Source of the DNA: Bacillota bacterium
GTDB lineage: Bacteria; Bacillota; Clostridia; Christensenellales; Aristaeellaceae
DNA: 64,000 bases
NCBI GenBank assembly: GCA_023416585.1
Contig: JAEZHM010000074.1
Location: forward strand, 1 to 64,000
Reading direction: 5' to 3'
Each line of letters begins with the position of its first letter. The stretch's first letter is position 1. Shown here one piece after another: positions 41,572 through 51,412 of the stretch. Made by a program: the position numbers and the translations under genes. The notes below the pieces were generated by a model. That model saw nothing but the letters and a program-made list of their open reading frames with translations, did no database searches and was not told the origin of the DNA.

Positions 41572-41612
41572 ACCAAAGTGCTTTCCGATCGCCCTTTGGA
41601 AACCTTCGGGGC
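41572..41612. repeat. Dispersed palindromic repeat before the terminase gene
   Basis: CCAAAGTGCTTTCCGATCGC followed by CCTTTGGAAACCTTCGGGG. Same family as 15900, 29739-30280 and 33872, with two changes in the left arm and loop. Confidence 0.65.
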
Positions 41613-41676
41613 ATCTGTTTGAATAACCATACGATTATTTGACCTATGAAACAACCCATTATAGAGGGGTGATAGG

Positions 41677-42078
41677 TTGCCTGCGAAAAATACCGCGCTG
41701 AATGCTAAAATGCGGCAGGCCGCCATGCTGCTGGGCCAGGGGTACTCGGTAAAAGAAGCGGCTGAATTGGTGGGCAAACCGGAAGATACGGTTTTAAGCT
41801 GGAAGCGGAAGCCGGTGTTCCAGGCCGTGTGCGCGGAGGAATGCGACAAATGGCTGTCGGAACTTAAGCCCCAGGCGCTGTTGTTTCTGAAAACGCTGCT
41901 GGAGGCCGATGACAAAAGGCTGGGCGCCAACGCAGCCACGACATTATTGCGGTATGCGGCCCAGCAGGAATCGACAGGGGCATCCCAGATCGTAGTGAAT
42001 TTCACGGGAGGGATGCCGGAGCCGGGGATGCCGAAAAAGACAGCGCCGGAGGAGGAAAAGGATGAGGAGGGGGAGTGA
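41677..42078 (+). CDS. Terminase small subunit-like protein
   Basis: 133 residues from a TTG after AGAGGGGTGATAGG. Residues 10-45 form a helix-turn-helix (GQGYSVKEAAELVGKPEDTV, LSWKR), as expected for the DNA-recognition subunit. The rest is helical with an acidic, Pro-rich tail (APEEEKDEEGE). First gene of cluster 2 and directly upstream of the large subunit. Confidence 0.7.
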   Translation: MPAKNTALNAKMRQAAMLLGQGYSVKEAAELVGKPEDTVLSWKRKPVFQAVCAEECDKWLSELKPQALLFLKTLLEADDKRLGANAATTLLRYAAQQESTGASQIVVNFTGGMPEPGMPKKTAPEEEKDEEGE

Positions 42079-42090
42079 GAGAAGCGTAAA

Positions 42091-42140
42091 CACCTCATCA
42101 GTCGACTGCGTCGCCAGCTTCCCCTCAAGGGGAAGCCGTT
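42091..42140. repeat. Dispersed intergenic palindrome between terminase genes
   Basis: CACCTCATCAGTCGACTGCG precedes a perfect hairpin GCTTCCCC (42117-42124), loop TCAA, GGGGAAGC (42129-42136). Repeats of this CTTCCCCTCAAGGGGAAG form are common in Clostridia genomes. It separates the two terminase genes by 139 bases, an unusual place. Confidence 0.5.
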
Positions 42141-42217
42141 TGGAATCGCGATGCATCCGACTCAAAATATTGTCCAATGTTCATTGAAAATTTGCTGGAA
42201 GGAGTTTTCTATTCCTC

Positions 42218-43633
42218 ATGTCATCCGTCGTCGAGATCGATTATGCCCCCACCCAAAAGCAGCGGCTTTTACATGAGTCGGCTGCCAACGAAGTTCTGTA
42301 CGGCGGCGCGGCAGGGGGCGGAAAATCCAAGGCCATTGTGATGGATGCGCTGGCCAGGTGTTTAAAGTATCCCAAGTCGAGGGCGTACATCTTTAGGCGG
42401 ACCTACCGGGAACTGGAGGATACCATTATTGCCGAGGCGCTGGCATCCTACCCCCGGGAGGTTGCCACCTACAATGTGGGGCGGCACGAAATGGCCGTAT
42501 GCAACGGATCGAAGATATGCTTCCGGCACTGTGCAAGCGTTGCGGATATGTACGCCTACGCCGGTGCGGAGATCCACTGGTTGTACTTTGACGAGCTGAC
42601 AAGCTTCGAGCGGGAGATATACGAGTTCATCAAAACACGGCTGCGCGCCAAAAAGGCGTTGGGGCTGGTACCGGTGGTTCGTTCCGCCTCCAACCCAGGC
42701 AACATTGGCCACGGTTGGGTGAAGGCCTACTTTGTGGACGCTGGGCCGTACTATGAAAGGATCACCCATGAGATCAGGTCGGAAGCGCTTCACGAAAGCA
42801 AGTTGTTCACTACCCAGTACATACCGGCATTGCCAACCGACAACCCGCACATCACCAAGGATTACATATACGAACTGGAGCGTAAGGACCCGAACCTGCG
42901 CCGGGCGCTTTTGTACGGTGACTGGGACGCGTTCGAGGGACAGGCCTTCCCGGACATCGTAAACGATCCCAACGGTTACAAAACGCGGATAAGGACCCAC
43001 ATCATCGAGCCTTTCAACATCCCGCCCAACTGGGCGCGGGTGTTTTCTTTTGACTTTGGCTATTCAAAGCCCTTCAGCTGCGGCTGGTGGGCGGTATCGC
43101 CGGATGGCACGGCGTTTAGGTACAGGGAGTGGTACGGGTGCGATTCCAATCATCCCAACACGGGGCTGAAGCTTACGCCAAGGCAAATCGCCGAAGGGAT
43201 CATTTTACGGGAAGAAGCGGAGTTAAACGACAACATCCCCATCGACCGGGTGGCGGACCCATCCATCTTCGACCGCAGCCGGGGCGATTCGGTGGCCCAG
43301 CAGATGGAACCTACCGAAAGGCTGAAGGGTGTGTACTTTCGGCCCGGCGACAACACGCGCCTTAGTGGCAAGGCGGCGCTGCACGAGCGGCTGCGGTTTG
43401 ATGTTCAGGGCAAGGCTGCAATCTATATATTTTCAACCTGCCGGGACTGGATACGTACCGTGCCGATTTTGCCCTATGACAAGCGGCGTGTGGAGGATGT
43501 GGACACGGACGCAGAGGACCACACCTATGACGACACGCGCTATTTCCTTTTGTCCAGAACCGCGCCGGTCAGGCAATTTGACAAGGAACCGCCAAGGCCG
43601 TTCAGCCCCTATACAAGGAGGGAGAGTTCATAA
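42218..43633 (+). CDS. Terminase large subunit
   Basis: 471 residues, the DNA-packaging motor. ATPase part: Walker A GGAAGGGKSK (29-38) and Walker B WLYFDELT near 120. Nuclease part: FSFDFGYSKP near 275, VADPSIF near 344 and HTYDDTRY near 432 supply the acidic residues. Full length and unbroken, so a packaging-competent enzyme is plausible. It overlaps the portal gene by one base (TAATG). Confidence 0.85.
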   Translation: MSSVVEIDYAPTQKQRLLHESAANEVLYGGAAGGGKSKAIVMDALARCLKYPKSRAYIFRRTYRELEDTIIAEALASYPREVATYNVGRHEMAVCNGSKICFRHCASVADMYAYAGAEIHWLYFDELTSFEREIYEFIKTRLRAKKALGLVPVVRSASNPGNIGHGWVKAYFVDAGPYYERITHEIRSEALHESKLFTTQYIPALPTDNPHITKDYIYELERKDPNLRRALLYGDWDAFEGQAFPDIVNDPNGYKTRIRTHIIEPFNIPPNWARVFSFDFGYSKPFSCGWWAVSPDGTAFRYREWYGCDSNHPNTGLKLTPRQIAEGIILREEAELNDNIPIDRVADPSIFDRSRGDSVAQQMEPTERLKGVYFRPGDNTRLSGKAALHERLRFDVQGKAAIYIFSTCRDWIRTVPILPYDKRRVEDVDTDAEDHTYDDTRYFLLSRTAPVRQFDKEPPRPFSPYTRRESS

Positions 43634-45591
43634 TGGAACCAGGAGCACAAAGGGCGGCCGATATCGCTATATCGGACCAGCCGTTAAATGATGCGCAGAT
43701 GAGTTTACTCAATGAGATTTACGACCGGCTGTCCACTTTCACACAGGGCTGCCGGGAGATACACGACCGGGCCAAGGAATCCCGCAAGATCATCCTCCTG
43801 CAGGATCCGAAGCAGGACGCCTTTGAAGTCAAGGAAAAGGCAAACGGCGTGGAGAGTACAAGGATGGAGCCCACGCTGCAGTTGCAGACACTGAAGAGTA
43901 CCTTCAACAACTGCGTGGCGGACCAAATCGACAACATGCCGGAAGCCGTGCTGATGCCGGAGCGCCCCGAACTTCAAGCGGTTTCGGAAGACATGAACGA
44001 CGCGCTGCGGTTCGTGCTTGCTGTAAATGATTTTGAAACCTTCTACAAGCGGCGCGTGGAGGACTTTATCGGCACTGGCACCGCGGTTACGCAGATAGCC
44101 TGGGATCCGGATATGGATTACGGAAAGGGTAATATCGCCGTGATCCGGTATCCCGTAGAATCCTTTTTGTGGGACCCGTTGGCGGAGGACATCCAGGATG
44201 CCAGGGCGCTGATCAAAGTCAGCTGGCACCCGATCTCGTGGTATGCTGCGCATTATCCTAAGCAGGCGCCCTACATCCGCCCGGAGGATGGGCTGCACGA
44301 GGGTGTCGGAGTGCTGATGGCCCAGGAGGATGCGGATACTTCGGAAGAAGCCCGGGCCATGATGATTGAGTACTGGTACAGGCTCTACGACGCAAAGACC
44401 AAGCAGTACACCATCAACGTGGCCTATGCCGCGGGCGGCGCGCTGCTTTCCATTCATGAAAGCATTTACAGGCATGGCATGTATCCCTTTGTGGTGGATG
44501 TGTTCACGCCCATCGAGGGGTTCCCGGTGGGGGACGGGCTCATACAGGAATTGGCGCCCATGATGCGCACCATCAACCGACTGAACCATTACATTGATGT
44601 CAATTTGCGGTTTTCCAGCAAGGGCCGCCTGCTGATACGGCGGAATTCCGGTATCGACAAGGATGCGCTGGCCGACTGGTCCAAGGACATCATCGAAGGC
44701 GACAACATTGACGGGGCAAACCTGCAATGGTTGATCCATGCGCCATTTAACGGCATGGTCACGCAGCAGATGCTGCAAATGCAGACCGATTTGAAGATGG
44801 ACAGCGGCCAGAACCAGTTTACAAGAGGTGAAACAGCCGGCGGCGTCACGGCCGCAGCCGCCATCAACAGCCTGCAGGAAGCCGGCAACAAACAAAGCCG
44901 GATGCGGACCAACGTGCTGAACCAGGGCTTCAAGGACATGGTCAAACAGATTCTGTGGCTGATGTCCCAGTTTTATGATAAAAAGCGCAAAGCGCTGATC
45001 GTGGGAAGGGCTGGGCAGCAACGGGAAGTGGAAATGAGCCCCGAGCATTTGTTTGGAACAGGCAAAAAGGGAAATACGCTGCCTCCGCCGCCTTATACCG
45101 TTCAGGTGCAGGTACAAAGGCGCAACCCATTGCAGGTGCAGGCACAGAACGAGCTGTTTTTGCAGGCATATTCCATGGCGGCGCAGGCGAATTCCTTTTT
45201 CCCGCTATACACCTTGTTTGAGCTGTTAAATGTGGACGGCAAAGAAAAGATACTGCCTGTTCTGAAACAAAACGATCAAACGATGGATATGATGAAACAG
45301 CAGCAGGAGCAAATTCAGCAGTTGATGGGAATGGTTCAGAATCTGCAAAAGATCAACATGCAGTATGAAAGTGCCGCGCACTCCGGGGGGAACCCTGAGA
45401 AGGGTATGGCGCCGGAGGGGCAAATGCAGCCTGCGCAGGGGGAGCAGATGCCGGGAGCAATGGAAGAACAGATGATGCAAGCGCCGGTGGAAGAGATGCA
45501 ACAGGCGCCGGAGGAACAGATGATACAGCGGGGAGCAGGGGAAATGGGGAATGAAGCAATGCCGCCGGCAGGGATGGGCGGGGCGGTGTAA
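43633..45591 (+). CDS. Portal protein (podovirus-like)
   Basis: 652 residues after AAGGAGGGAGAG. The length and the core (DFIGTGTAVTQIAWDPDMDY, FSSKGRLLIRRNSGIDKDAL, GGVTAAAAINSLQEAGNKQS) fit the large portals of P22-like podoviruses. The last 110 residues are a Gln/Met/Pro/Glu-rich low-complexity tail with QQAPEEQM-type repeats. The portal forms the dodecameric ring through which DNA enters. Intact. Confidence 0.75.
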   Translation: MEPGAQRAADIAISDQPLNDAQMSLLNEIYDRLSTFTQGCREIHDRAKESRKIILLQDPKQDAFEVKEKANGVESTRMEPTLQLQTLKSTFNNCVADQIDNMPEAVLMPERPELQAVSEDMNDALRFVLAVNDFETFYKRRVEDFIGTGTAVTQIAWDPDMDYGKGNIAVIRYPVESFLWDPLAEDIQDARALIKVSWHPISWYAAHYPKQAPYIRPEDGLHEGVGVLMAQEDADTSEEARAMMIEYWYRLYDAKTKQYTINVAYAAGGALLSIHESIYRHGMYPFVVDVFTPIEGFPVGDGLIQELAPMMRTINRLNHYIDVNLRFSSKGRLLIRRNSGIDKDALADWSKDIIEGDNIDGANLQWLIHAPFNGMVTQQMLQMQTDLKMDSGQNQFTRGETAGGVTAAAAINSLQEAGNKQSRMRTNVLNQGFKDMVKQILWLMSQFYDKKRKALIVGRAGQQREVEMSPEHLFGTGKKGNTLPPPPYTVQVQVQRRNPLQVQAQNELFLQAYSMAAQANSFFPLYTLFELLNVDGKEKILPVLKQNDQTMDMMKQQQEQIQQLMGMVQNLQKINMQYESAAHSGGNPEKGMAPEGQMQPAQGEQMPGAMEEQMMQAPVEEMQQAPEEQMIQRGAGEMGNEAMPPAGMGGAV

Positions 45592-45630
45592 ATGATGCCT
45601 CATTTTTTACTCCTTCCGCCTCCTTCGTCG

Positions 45631-45735
45631 GCACCTCCCCGGAGGGCGAAGCCTGGAGCATTGGAGCGGAGCAACAATGCGTAATACCGTTTGCTACGCA
45701 AACGGTGCGTAGTGCCTTAAAGAGGGAGACTTTTT
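45631..45735. repeat. Dispersed intergenic element B, copy 2
   Basis: See 15979-16095. Inner hairpin ACCGTTTGC (45686-45694) with GCAAACGGT (45698-45706). It lies between the portal and scaffold genes. Confidence 0.6.
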
Positions 45736-45830
45736 ATCCAGGTTGATGAACAGCAGCCATAAGGCTGTTGTTTTTCATACAATCCCACGCTTTGCGTTTT
45801 CGCGGAGCGCGTTAAAAAGGAAGGTTACAT

Positions 45831-46655
45831 ATGCAGGAAAATCCTATGGTCGATATCACATTGCAGGAAGCTGGGCCGGACGACGCGGCCGGAAATGCTT
45901 CCGAAGCCCTTCAGGCCGAAGGAGCTACCTTGGACGAAGTGCTGGGCACGCAGACGGATGAACTTAAGATGGAAGCATCCCAGCCCGAGCAGCAGAAGGG
46001 CGGCGAAAAGCAGGCCGGCTGGATCCAAAAGCGCATACAGGAGGGCGTGAGCAAGCAGATCCAATCTGTGCTCGCGCAGGAACGGGCAAAGATCGCCGCG
46101 GCGTATGACGAAAAGCTCCGTCCCTTACAGGAGGCGATGCTAAATCGCGACGCGGACGACCTGGTGAGTTCCGGGAAGGTCGCATCCAGGGAGATCGCCT
46201 TGGAATACCTCCGGCTGAAAAACGGGATGCCGGCCATGCCGGGAGAACCCGAAAGGCCCAATCAGCCCGCCCGGAACGAAAAGGGTCAGTTCACCTCAAA
46301 CCAAGCAAACCAGCTGAATCAATCAACCCAGACAATCTCCCCCGACGACGCGGAAGCCTATGGACAAATGCTGATTGCCCAGGCGAAGGCCATTGAGGCC
46401 GCAGGCGGCATCGATGTGCTGGAAGTCTACAATACGGACCCGGAGATCAAAAGGCGCGTGCTGTCCAGGGAATGGGATTTTGCGGATGTGTATAAGCACG
46501 TGGCGGGAAAATCCGCGCATACGCTTCCCAGTCCTGCCCGCAGGCCCAACGGCAGCGGATTCGCCACAAGGTCTATTGGAGACTTAAACAGTGAGCAGTT
46601 CAAAAAGGTCCAGGACTATCTGGCGCAGGGGGGAGTTATCGACATGAGAACTTAA
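45831..46655 (+). CDS. Capsid scaffolding protein
   Basis: 274 residues after AAAGGAAGG. Acidic start, long helical middle (WIQKRIQEGVSKQIQSVLAQ, ERAKIAAAYDEKLRPLQEAM), disordered Gln/Asn/Pro stretch, and a C-terminal helical end. This is the usual make-up of scaffold proteins found just before the major capsid gene. A protease motif is not seen. The gene ends 12 bases before the capsid gene. Confidence 0.6.
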   Translation: MQENPMVDITLQEAGPDDAAGNASEALQAEGATLDEVLGTQTDELKMEASQPEQQKGGEKQAGWIQKRIQEGVSKQIQSVLAQERAKIAAAYDEKLRPLQEAMLNRDADDLVSSGKVASREIALEYLRLKNGMPAMPGEPERPNQPARNEKGQFTSNQANQLNQSTQTISPDDAEAYGQMLIAQAKAIEAAGGIDVLEVYNTDPEIKRRVLSREWDFADVYKHVAGKSAHTLPSPARRPNGSGFATRSIGDLNSEQFKKVQDYLAQGGVIDMRT

Positions 46656-46667
46656 GGAGGATATCAA

Positions 46668-47891
46668 ATGGCAGTTTTCGACAACCTGAATTATACCCAC
46701 TCTTCCGGTGTTGCACCCGGTCTTGTGCAGTTCTATGAAAAGACACTGCTGGAGAATGCCAAGCCCGACATGGTACATAGCCGGGATGCCCAAAAACGCA
46801 CTTTGCCCATGAACAACGGAAAGCGTGTGCAGTTTAGGCGCTTCAGCCCCTTCGCGGCCGTTACCACGCCTCTTTCCGAAGGCGTGACTCCCGCCGGACA
46901 GACGCTGACCCAAACGGCCTTCACCGTTATGGTCAAGCCTTACGGCGCGCATGTGGAAACCACGGAGGAGATGCAATACTACCTGCTGGACAACATCCAC
47001 AGAGAAACAGCGCAGCTGCTTTCCGACCAGGCGTCGCTGTCTTTGGATACCATCAGCCGCAACGCCATCAACGCCGGCTTGAATGTGCAATATGCCGGCG
47101 CCAACACCGCCCGCGGAACCATTGCCGCCACCGACAAACTGACCTATGCCGATATCAAAAAGGCGGTCAGGACGCTGAAGCGCAATAATTGCAAGCCGTT
47201 TGACGATGGCTATTATCACGCCATCGTCCATCCGGACACGGTCCATGACCTGACCAGCGACTTAATGTGGGTGGACCGCGCCAAATATCAAAGCGGCGAG
47301 AAGGTGGACAAGTACGAGCTGGGCGTGATTTACAAGGTGAAATTCTTTGAATCCACCAATGCCAAGACGTTCAGCCCCCAATCCTATCTGTTCGGCACGA
47401 CCGCCAACTGGACGCTTGCCACGCTTGACACGGCAGCGAAGTGCATTACAGTATCCGATACGATCACCGAAGATGTGGCGCGGGAAATGACCGGGAAATT
47501 GGTGTATGTGACCTACAGCAGCACCAACCATACCCCCATGTGCATTGAACGCATAGACGCCGCCGCAAAGAAGGTGTACTTCCGCTGGATGCCTTCGGGT
47601 ACCGTCACTGCCAACTGGACAACCGCCAACACCACGAAAATCAACCCCACCGGCGGCGGGAATGCGGTGGATGTATATTCCACCGTTGTCTACGGAAAGG
47701 ATGCCTATGGCGATATCGCCCTGGAGGGCGGCGGCAAGAACATTCAAATCATCATCAACCCGCCCGGCTCCGCCGGCGCGGCCGACCCGGAAGCCCAGCG
47801 CGGCACGATTGCCTGGAAGGTCAAAGGATTTGCCACGGCCATTCTCCAGGATGACTTCATTGTCAGGATCGAGCACGGCGCCACGGCGTAA
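46668..47891 (+). CDS. Major capsid protein, N4-gp56-like family
   Basis: 407 residues after AAGGAGGATATCAA. The HK97-fold pattern of the N4-gp56 family is visible: FYEKTLLENAKPDMVHSRDA, GKRVQFRRFSPFAAVTTPLS, SLDTISRNAINAGLNVQYAG, a central VHPDTVHDL segment and a Lys-Gly-Phe-Ala-Thr end (WKVKGFATAILQDDFIVRIE). A domain of about 130 residues (240-370) is inserted before the end. Intact. Confidence 0.8.
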   Translation: MAVFDNLNYTHSSGVAPGLVQFYEKTLLENAKPDMVHSRDAQKRTLPMNNGKRVQFRRFSPFAAVTTPLSEGVTPAGQTLTQTAFTVMVKPYGAHVETTEEMQYYLLDNIHRETAQLLSDQASLSLDTISRNAINAGLNVQYAGANTARGTIAATDKLTYADIKKAVRTLKRNNCKPFDDGYYHAIVHPDTVHDLTSDLMWVDRAKYQSGEKVDKYELGVIYKVKFFESTNAKTFSPQSYLFGTTANWTLATLDTAAKCITVSDTITEDVAREMTGKLVYVTYSSTNHTPMCIERIDAAAKKVYFRWMPSGTVTANWTTANTTKINPTGGGNAVDVYSTVVYGKDAYGDIALEGGGKNIQIIINPPGSAGAADPEAQRGTIAWKVKGFATAILQDDFIVRIEHGATA

Positions 47892-47947
47892 TTGACGAAA
47901 CGACTTTAGGGAGGGGGAGACCCCTCCCTTACTTTTGGAGGTAATGT

Positions 47948-48157
47948 ATGGCTGTTCATTCCATCCCCCAGATTGAAGACGATCCCACCGTTCAGATTTA
48001 CCTTCCCCTGTTGGAACAGGACGAATCAGGAGCAAAAATTGATCAAACCGAGCACGTGACCATCAATGGCGAAACGACGATCATCCAGCGGGGGCAGTAC
48101 GTGAATGTGAAAATCCCCGTTTTCCTGGCGCTCAGGGTGAAATACCCGAACCTGTGA
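47948..48157 (+). CDS. Small virion-associated protein
   Basis: 69 residues after TTTTGGAGGTAATGT. Beta-rich, with HVTINGETTIIQRGQYVNVK in the middle and no known motif. Small proteins of this size between the capsid and head-completion genes often decorate or stabilise the capsid. Function is not known. Confidence 0.6.
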   Translation: MAVHSIPQIEDDPTVQIYLPLLEQDESGAKIDQTEHVTINGETTIIQRGQYVNVKIPVFLALRVKYPNL

Positions 48158-48167
48158 GGTGGTTATT

Positions 48168-48539
48168 TTGACTGTTGGTGAGATGAAACAGCTCGTGATG
48201 TTTCAAACAGGCAACGACGCGGAAGATGTAGGCGAGTTCCTGCCGTACCTTACGGATTACCTGAACGAGGGGTATGACCGCCTGGTTTTCGCTTTTGCCA
48301 GGGAACACGTTGCGGAAGATTCCCAAAGCTTTCTCATGCTTGCGGATGATTTGGACGCGCCCAGGCTGCCGAATTGGACCCATCCGGCCATTGCAAACTG
48401 GGCCGCCTGGTGTGTGTACAGGAACGGCAACCCGCAAAAACAAAACCGTGGCTACCAGTTCCGCGCCGCCGCGGAGGAAACAGCTGCGCAGATTCGAGGC
48501 GGTACGAAAACGCAAACATTCTTCAATATGCCCGGATAA
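48168..48539 (+). CDS. Head completion protein (P22 gp4-like candidate)
   Basis: 123 residues from a TTG at 48168 after GAGGTGG. Helical start (VGEMKQLVMFQTGNDAEDVG, YLTDYLNEGYDRLVFAFARE) and a helix at the end. Place and size fit the first head-to-tail adaptor that plugs the portal in P22-like phages. Family assignment is by context. Confidence 0.55.
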   Translation: MTVGEMKQLVMFQTGNDAEDVGEFLPYLTDYLNEGYDRLVFAFAREHVAEDSQSFLMLADDLDAPRLPNWTHPAIANWAAWCVYRNGNPQKQNRGYQFRAAAEETAAQIRGGTKTQTFFNMPG

Positions 48540-48551
48540 GGAGGGGATCGC

Positions 48552-50042
48552 GTGGCCTATATCACCATGAACGCATACGATGCCGACCTGCGCATACCCG
48601 AATTCACCGGGATCATGCAGTATGGCGGAAGCATCAACGCGGATCCGCGAACGGCATCTGAGGCAATCAATGTGGAGACGGCCGGCGGCGTGCTGCAGCC
48701 GGCCGGGGCCTGTATCCTTTTGGAACCGGCCGTTCCGGATACCATTGAAACGCTGGCATGGTTTCACCGCCGCTGGCATTCGGGGGACGAAAGCCCGGAT
48801 ATGCTGGTGGCTGCCGCCGGAGGACAGCTTTATTACATGCCTGAAGGCGGAACAGCCTGGACATTGCTCGCCCTGCCGGAAAACTTAAATAAACCGGAAT
48901 TTGATTCGAATGTATGGAGCTTCGTAACCTATGAGATCAATCCTGAAGGCAGCACATCCCCAGTGGATGTTCTTTTAATGTCCAACGCGATGGACGGCAT
49001 GATCTGCGTACGGGGCGATAACATGACTGTCAGCACCGTTTTGGCACCTGAGAAATTTGGCGTGATCGCCCGGTATGCGGAACGCATTTGGGGTGGCGGC
49101 ATTTCAGATGATCCTGACATGCTGGTGTTCAGCGCAGCGTTTGATCCATTGGATTGGTCGGCGAATCCCACGATTCCGGAAGACGGCGCCGGCGATGTGA
49201 TGCAGCCAAGCTGGGACGGGGACAGCTTCCATGCGCTTACGCAGCTTGGTTCCCAATTGATTGCTTTCAAGAAAAACCGCATCTGGCGTGTTTTGAATAC
49301 TGACCCTGCGGAATTTGTATTCAAGGAACAATATGGCGGAGGTACAGCCTATTTCAATACCATAGCGGTACAAGGCGAACGCATCTTGATGCTGGGTGAC
49401 GATTGCATCATGCAGTACGATGGCCTGAATGCCGCCCCTTTCCAAAAGGAAGCATGTGAAAAGATACTGTCCTCCATGAATACCATTGCGCTTATGAAGG
49501 CATGCGCTTGTGTGTACAAGGATGCGTATTACTGCGCCATCCCGGTGAATGGATCCGATCATAACAATGCAGTGTTGATTTTCAATTTTCGTCTGGGCAC
49601 TTGGCTGTACCGGACAGATGTGAGCGTGGAGTCGTTCCTGCCCACCGGAACGAAACTGTACTTTACAAGCCATACCACGCCGGGACGCATTCATGAATGG
49701 GGTGCGGATGCATGGACAAGCGGAGAAGCTGCCGCACCATGCCGCTGGGTTTCGCCATGGCAGGACTTTCAACAGAAAACCATCCGCAAGGGCGGTTTTG
49801 AGTTGTATTATACCCTGGAAGCCAAGGCGGCCGGCACGATTATGTTTGCCATTGAAACGGAGAAGAAAATCAAGGAAAAGGAATTTGCCTATTGCGCAAC
49901 AGTCCTTGGTAAGGCAAAGCAGAAGCGCATCCGCTTTGGCGGCTCCGGCAGGCGGTTCCGGCTGATTGTTTCAAGCGAAAGCGCCACGGCCTGGCGGCTT
50001 ATCGGCGGTATACAGGTGCGTGCAGAAATGGACGCAGATTAG
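48552..50042 (+). CDS. Podovirus tail tube/stabilisation protein (P22 gp10-like candidate)
   Basis: 496 residues from a GTG after AAGGAGGGGATC. Repeated beta segments (PDMLVAAAGGQLYYMPEGG, LIAFKKNRIWRVLNTDPAEF, RILMLGDDCIMQYDG) suggest a beta-propeller of the kind seen in P22 gp10-like tail proteins. Gene order portal, capsid, gp4-like, then this gene supports the call. Intact. Confidence 0.6.
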   Translation: MAYITMNAYDADLRIPEFTGIMQYGGSINADPRTASEAINVETAGGVLQPAGACILLEPAVPDTIETLAWFHRRWHSGDESPDMLVAAAGGQLYYMPEGGTAWTLLALPENLNKPEFDSNVWSFVTYEINPEGSTSPVDVLLMSNAMDGMICVRGDNMTVSTVLAPEKFGVIARYAERIWGGGISDDPDMLVFSAAFDPLDWSANPTIPEDGAGDVMQPSWDGDSFHALTQLGSQLIAFKKNRIWRVLNTDPAEFVFKEQYGGGTAYFNTIAVQGERILMLGDDCIMQYDGLNAAPFQKEACEKILSSMNTIALMKACACVYKDAYYCAIPVNGSDHNNAVLIFNFRLGTWLYRTDVSVESFLPTGTKLYFTSHTTPGRIHEWGADAWTSGEAAAPCRWVSPWQDFQQKTIRKGGFELYYTLEAKAAGTIMFAIETEKKIKEKEFAYCATVLGKAKQKRIRFGGSGRRFRLIVSSESATAWRLIGGIQVRAEMDAD

Positions 50043-50053
50043 GAGGGGTGACT

Positions 50054-51412
50054 TTGGCAAACTACAGCAGCATACATCAATACGAACCGTTGCGCGCCCC
50101 TTCCAATTGGTCTTCGGAAGAACGGCAGCTTGTGAAGCAGCTTGGCGATGTCATTGATGACCTATACAGCCGATTTAACAGGCTGCGGATGGAAGACCTG
50201 GGCAAGAGCTTACAGGGCAAGATCACGGATGCGCTCGGGAACTCCACAGAGGTGAAGCAGACTGCCGAAAGCCTGATGCTGACCGTTTCGGGCGGATCCA
50301 AAATCTATCGGCAGGATGCGGAGCCTGCCGATGCGCTGTATGGAGATCTGTGGTACGACACGGATGATGAAAATAGGCTGTACCGGCGCGTTGGCGGTCA
50401 GTGGCAGCTGATGGTGGCTTTTGAAAACATTCTAGATTCACTCACGATTAAAAATGCTACGCCACCGCCCAACCCCACCGAGAACGCGCTGTGGCTTGAT
50501 ACCAGCGTTACGCCCAACGTAATGAAGCGGTGGACAGGTTCTACATGGCAGCCCTTGACAAGCCGCACTTTTGCTTCGCCCACAAAGCCTTCCGGGGGCA
50601 ATATTGGCGATCTGTGGATTAACATCGCGGACGGCAACAAATGGTACCGCTGCGAGGGCGGCGATAACTGGATTGCTTATCAAGACCAGACAATTCCAGA
50701 ATTGACGGATACCGTTGAAAATATGATACTGGCAATTTCAGGCGGCAGTCATGTATTTCATCAGCCAGATCAGCCCAGCATTGGGATGGGCCATGGTGAC
50801 CTGTGGTATGACACCGACGACAACAACAGGTGCTACAGATTTATTGACGCTACCGTAGGTTGGGAATCCTTGGCCTTTACAAATGCCATTGATACCATCA
50901 ACAGCGTTTCCCAAAGCATCATGACACCTGAACAGATTGTGAACACGGTCACAAGCACGAAGGTATTTACAGATAAGGCTGACAAGGCCGAGCTTTCCGA
51001 TTATGCGACGAATCAATCCGTAACGGACAAATTTACCACAGAAGTGGCGCAGCGTGCCGAGGACATCCGAATTACCGTTAAGCAAGAAACTGACCGTGCA
51101 GCTGCAACAGAAGGCACACTAAGCAGCTATCAGCAGACTTTGCAAAAATACTTTGTCTTTGATGCCGCTGGGTTTCACATTATCAATCCTGCCAGCCAGT
51201 TTAACACCTTACTTTCGGAAGATAGATTGGGCTTTCGGTTTGGTAATTTTGAGGTGGCGTACATCGGCCAAAACAGCATGTATATTACCGTCGCCGCAAT
51301 CGGAAATACGCTGACTATTGGCACGCCGTATGCTGTGGGACAGGGCGGCACTGGCCTGACAGAAATTAAGGCCGAGAATGGCGGCATTTCTGCTACTTGG
51401 AGGGCAAAATAA
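50054..51412 (+). CDS. Phage tail structural protein with sugar-binding-like repeats
   Basis: 452 residues from a TTG at 50054 after AGGAGGGG. Three repeats of a GDLWYDTDDENRLYRR-type unit (about 85-270) look like short beta hairpins found in minor tail proteins. A coiled coil follows (about 310-365), then a beta domain with FVFDAAGFHIINPASQFNTL as in Firmicutes tail fibres. It overlaps the next fibre gene by one base. It may link tail and fibre. Confidence 0.55.
   Translation: MANYSSIHQYEPLRAPSNWSSEERQLVKQLGDVIDDLYSRFNRLRMEDLGKSLQGKITDALGNSTEVKQTAESLMLTVSGGSKIYRQDAEPADALYGDLWYDTDDENRLYRRVGGQWQLMVAFENILDSLTIKNATPPPNPTENALWLDTSVTPNVMKRWTGSTWQPLTSRTFASPTKPSGGNIGDLWINIADGNKWYRCEGGDNWIAYQDQTIPELTDTVENMILAISGGSHVFHQPDQPSIGMGHGDLWYDTDDNNRCYRFIDATVGWESLAFTNAIDTINSVSQSIMTPEQIVNTVTSTKVFTDKADKAELSDYATNQSVTDKFTTEVAQRAEDIRITVKQETDRAAATEGTLSSYQQTLQKYFVFDAAGFHIINPASQFNTLLSEDRLGFRFGNFEVAYIGQNSMYITVAAIGNTLTIGTPYAVGQGGTGLTEIKAENGGISATWRAK

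Noticed and set aside
43705..45117. Long minus-strand open frame opposite the portal gene
   Set aside because: A shadow of the portal frame, with no ribosome site and no domain-like sequence.
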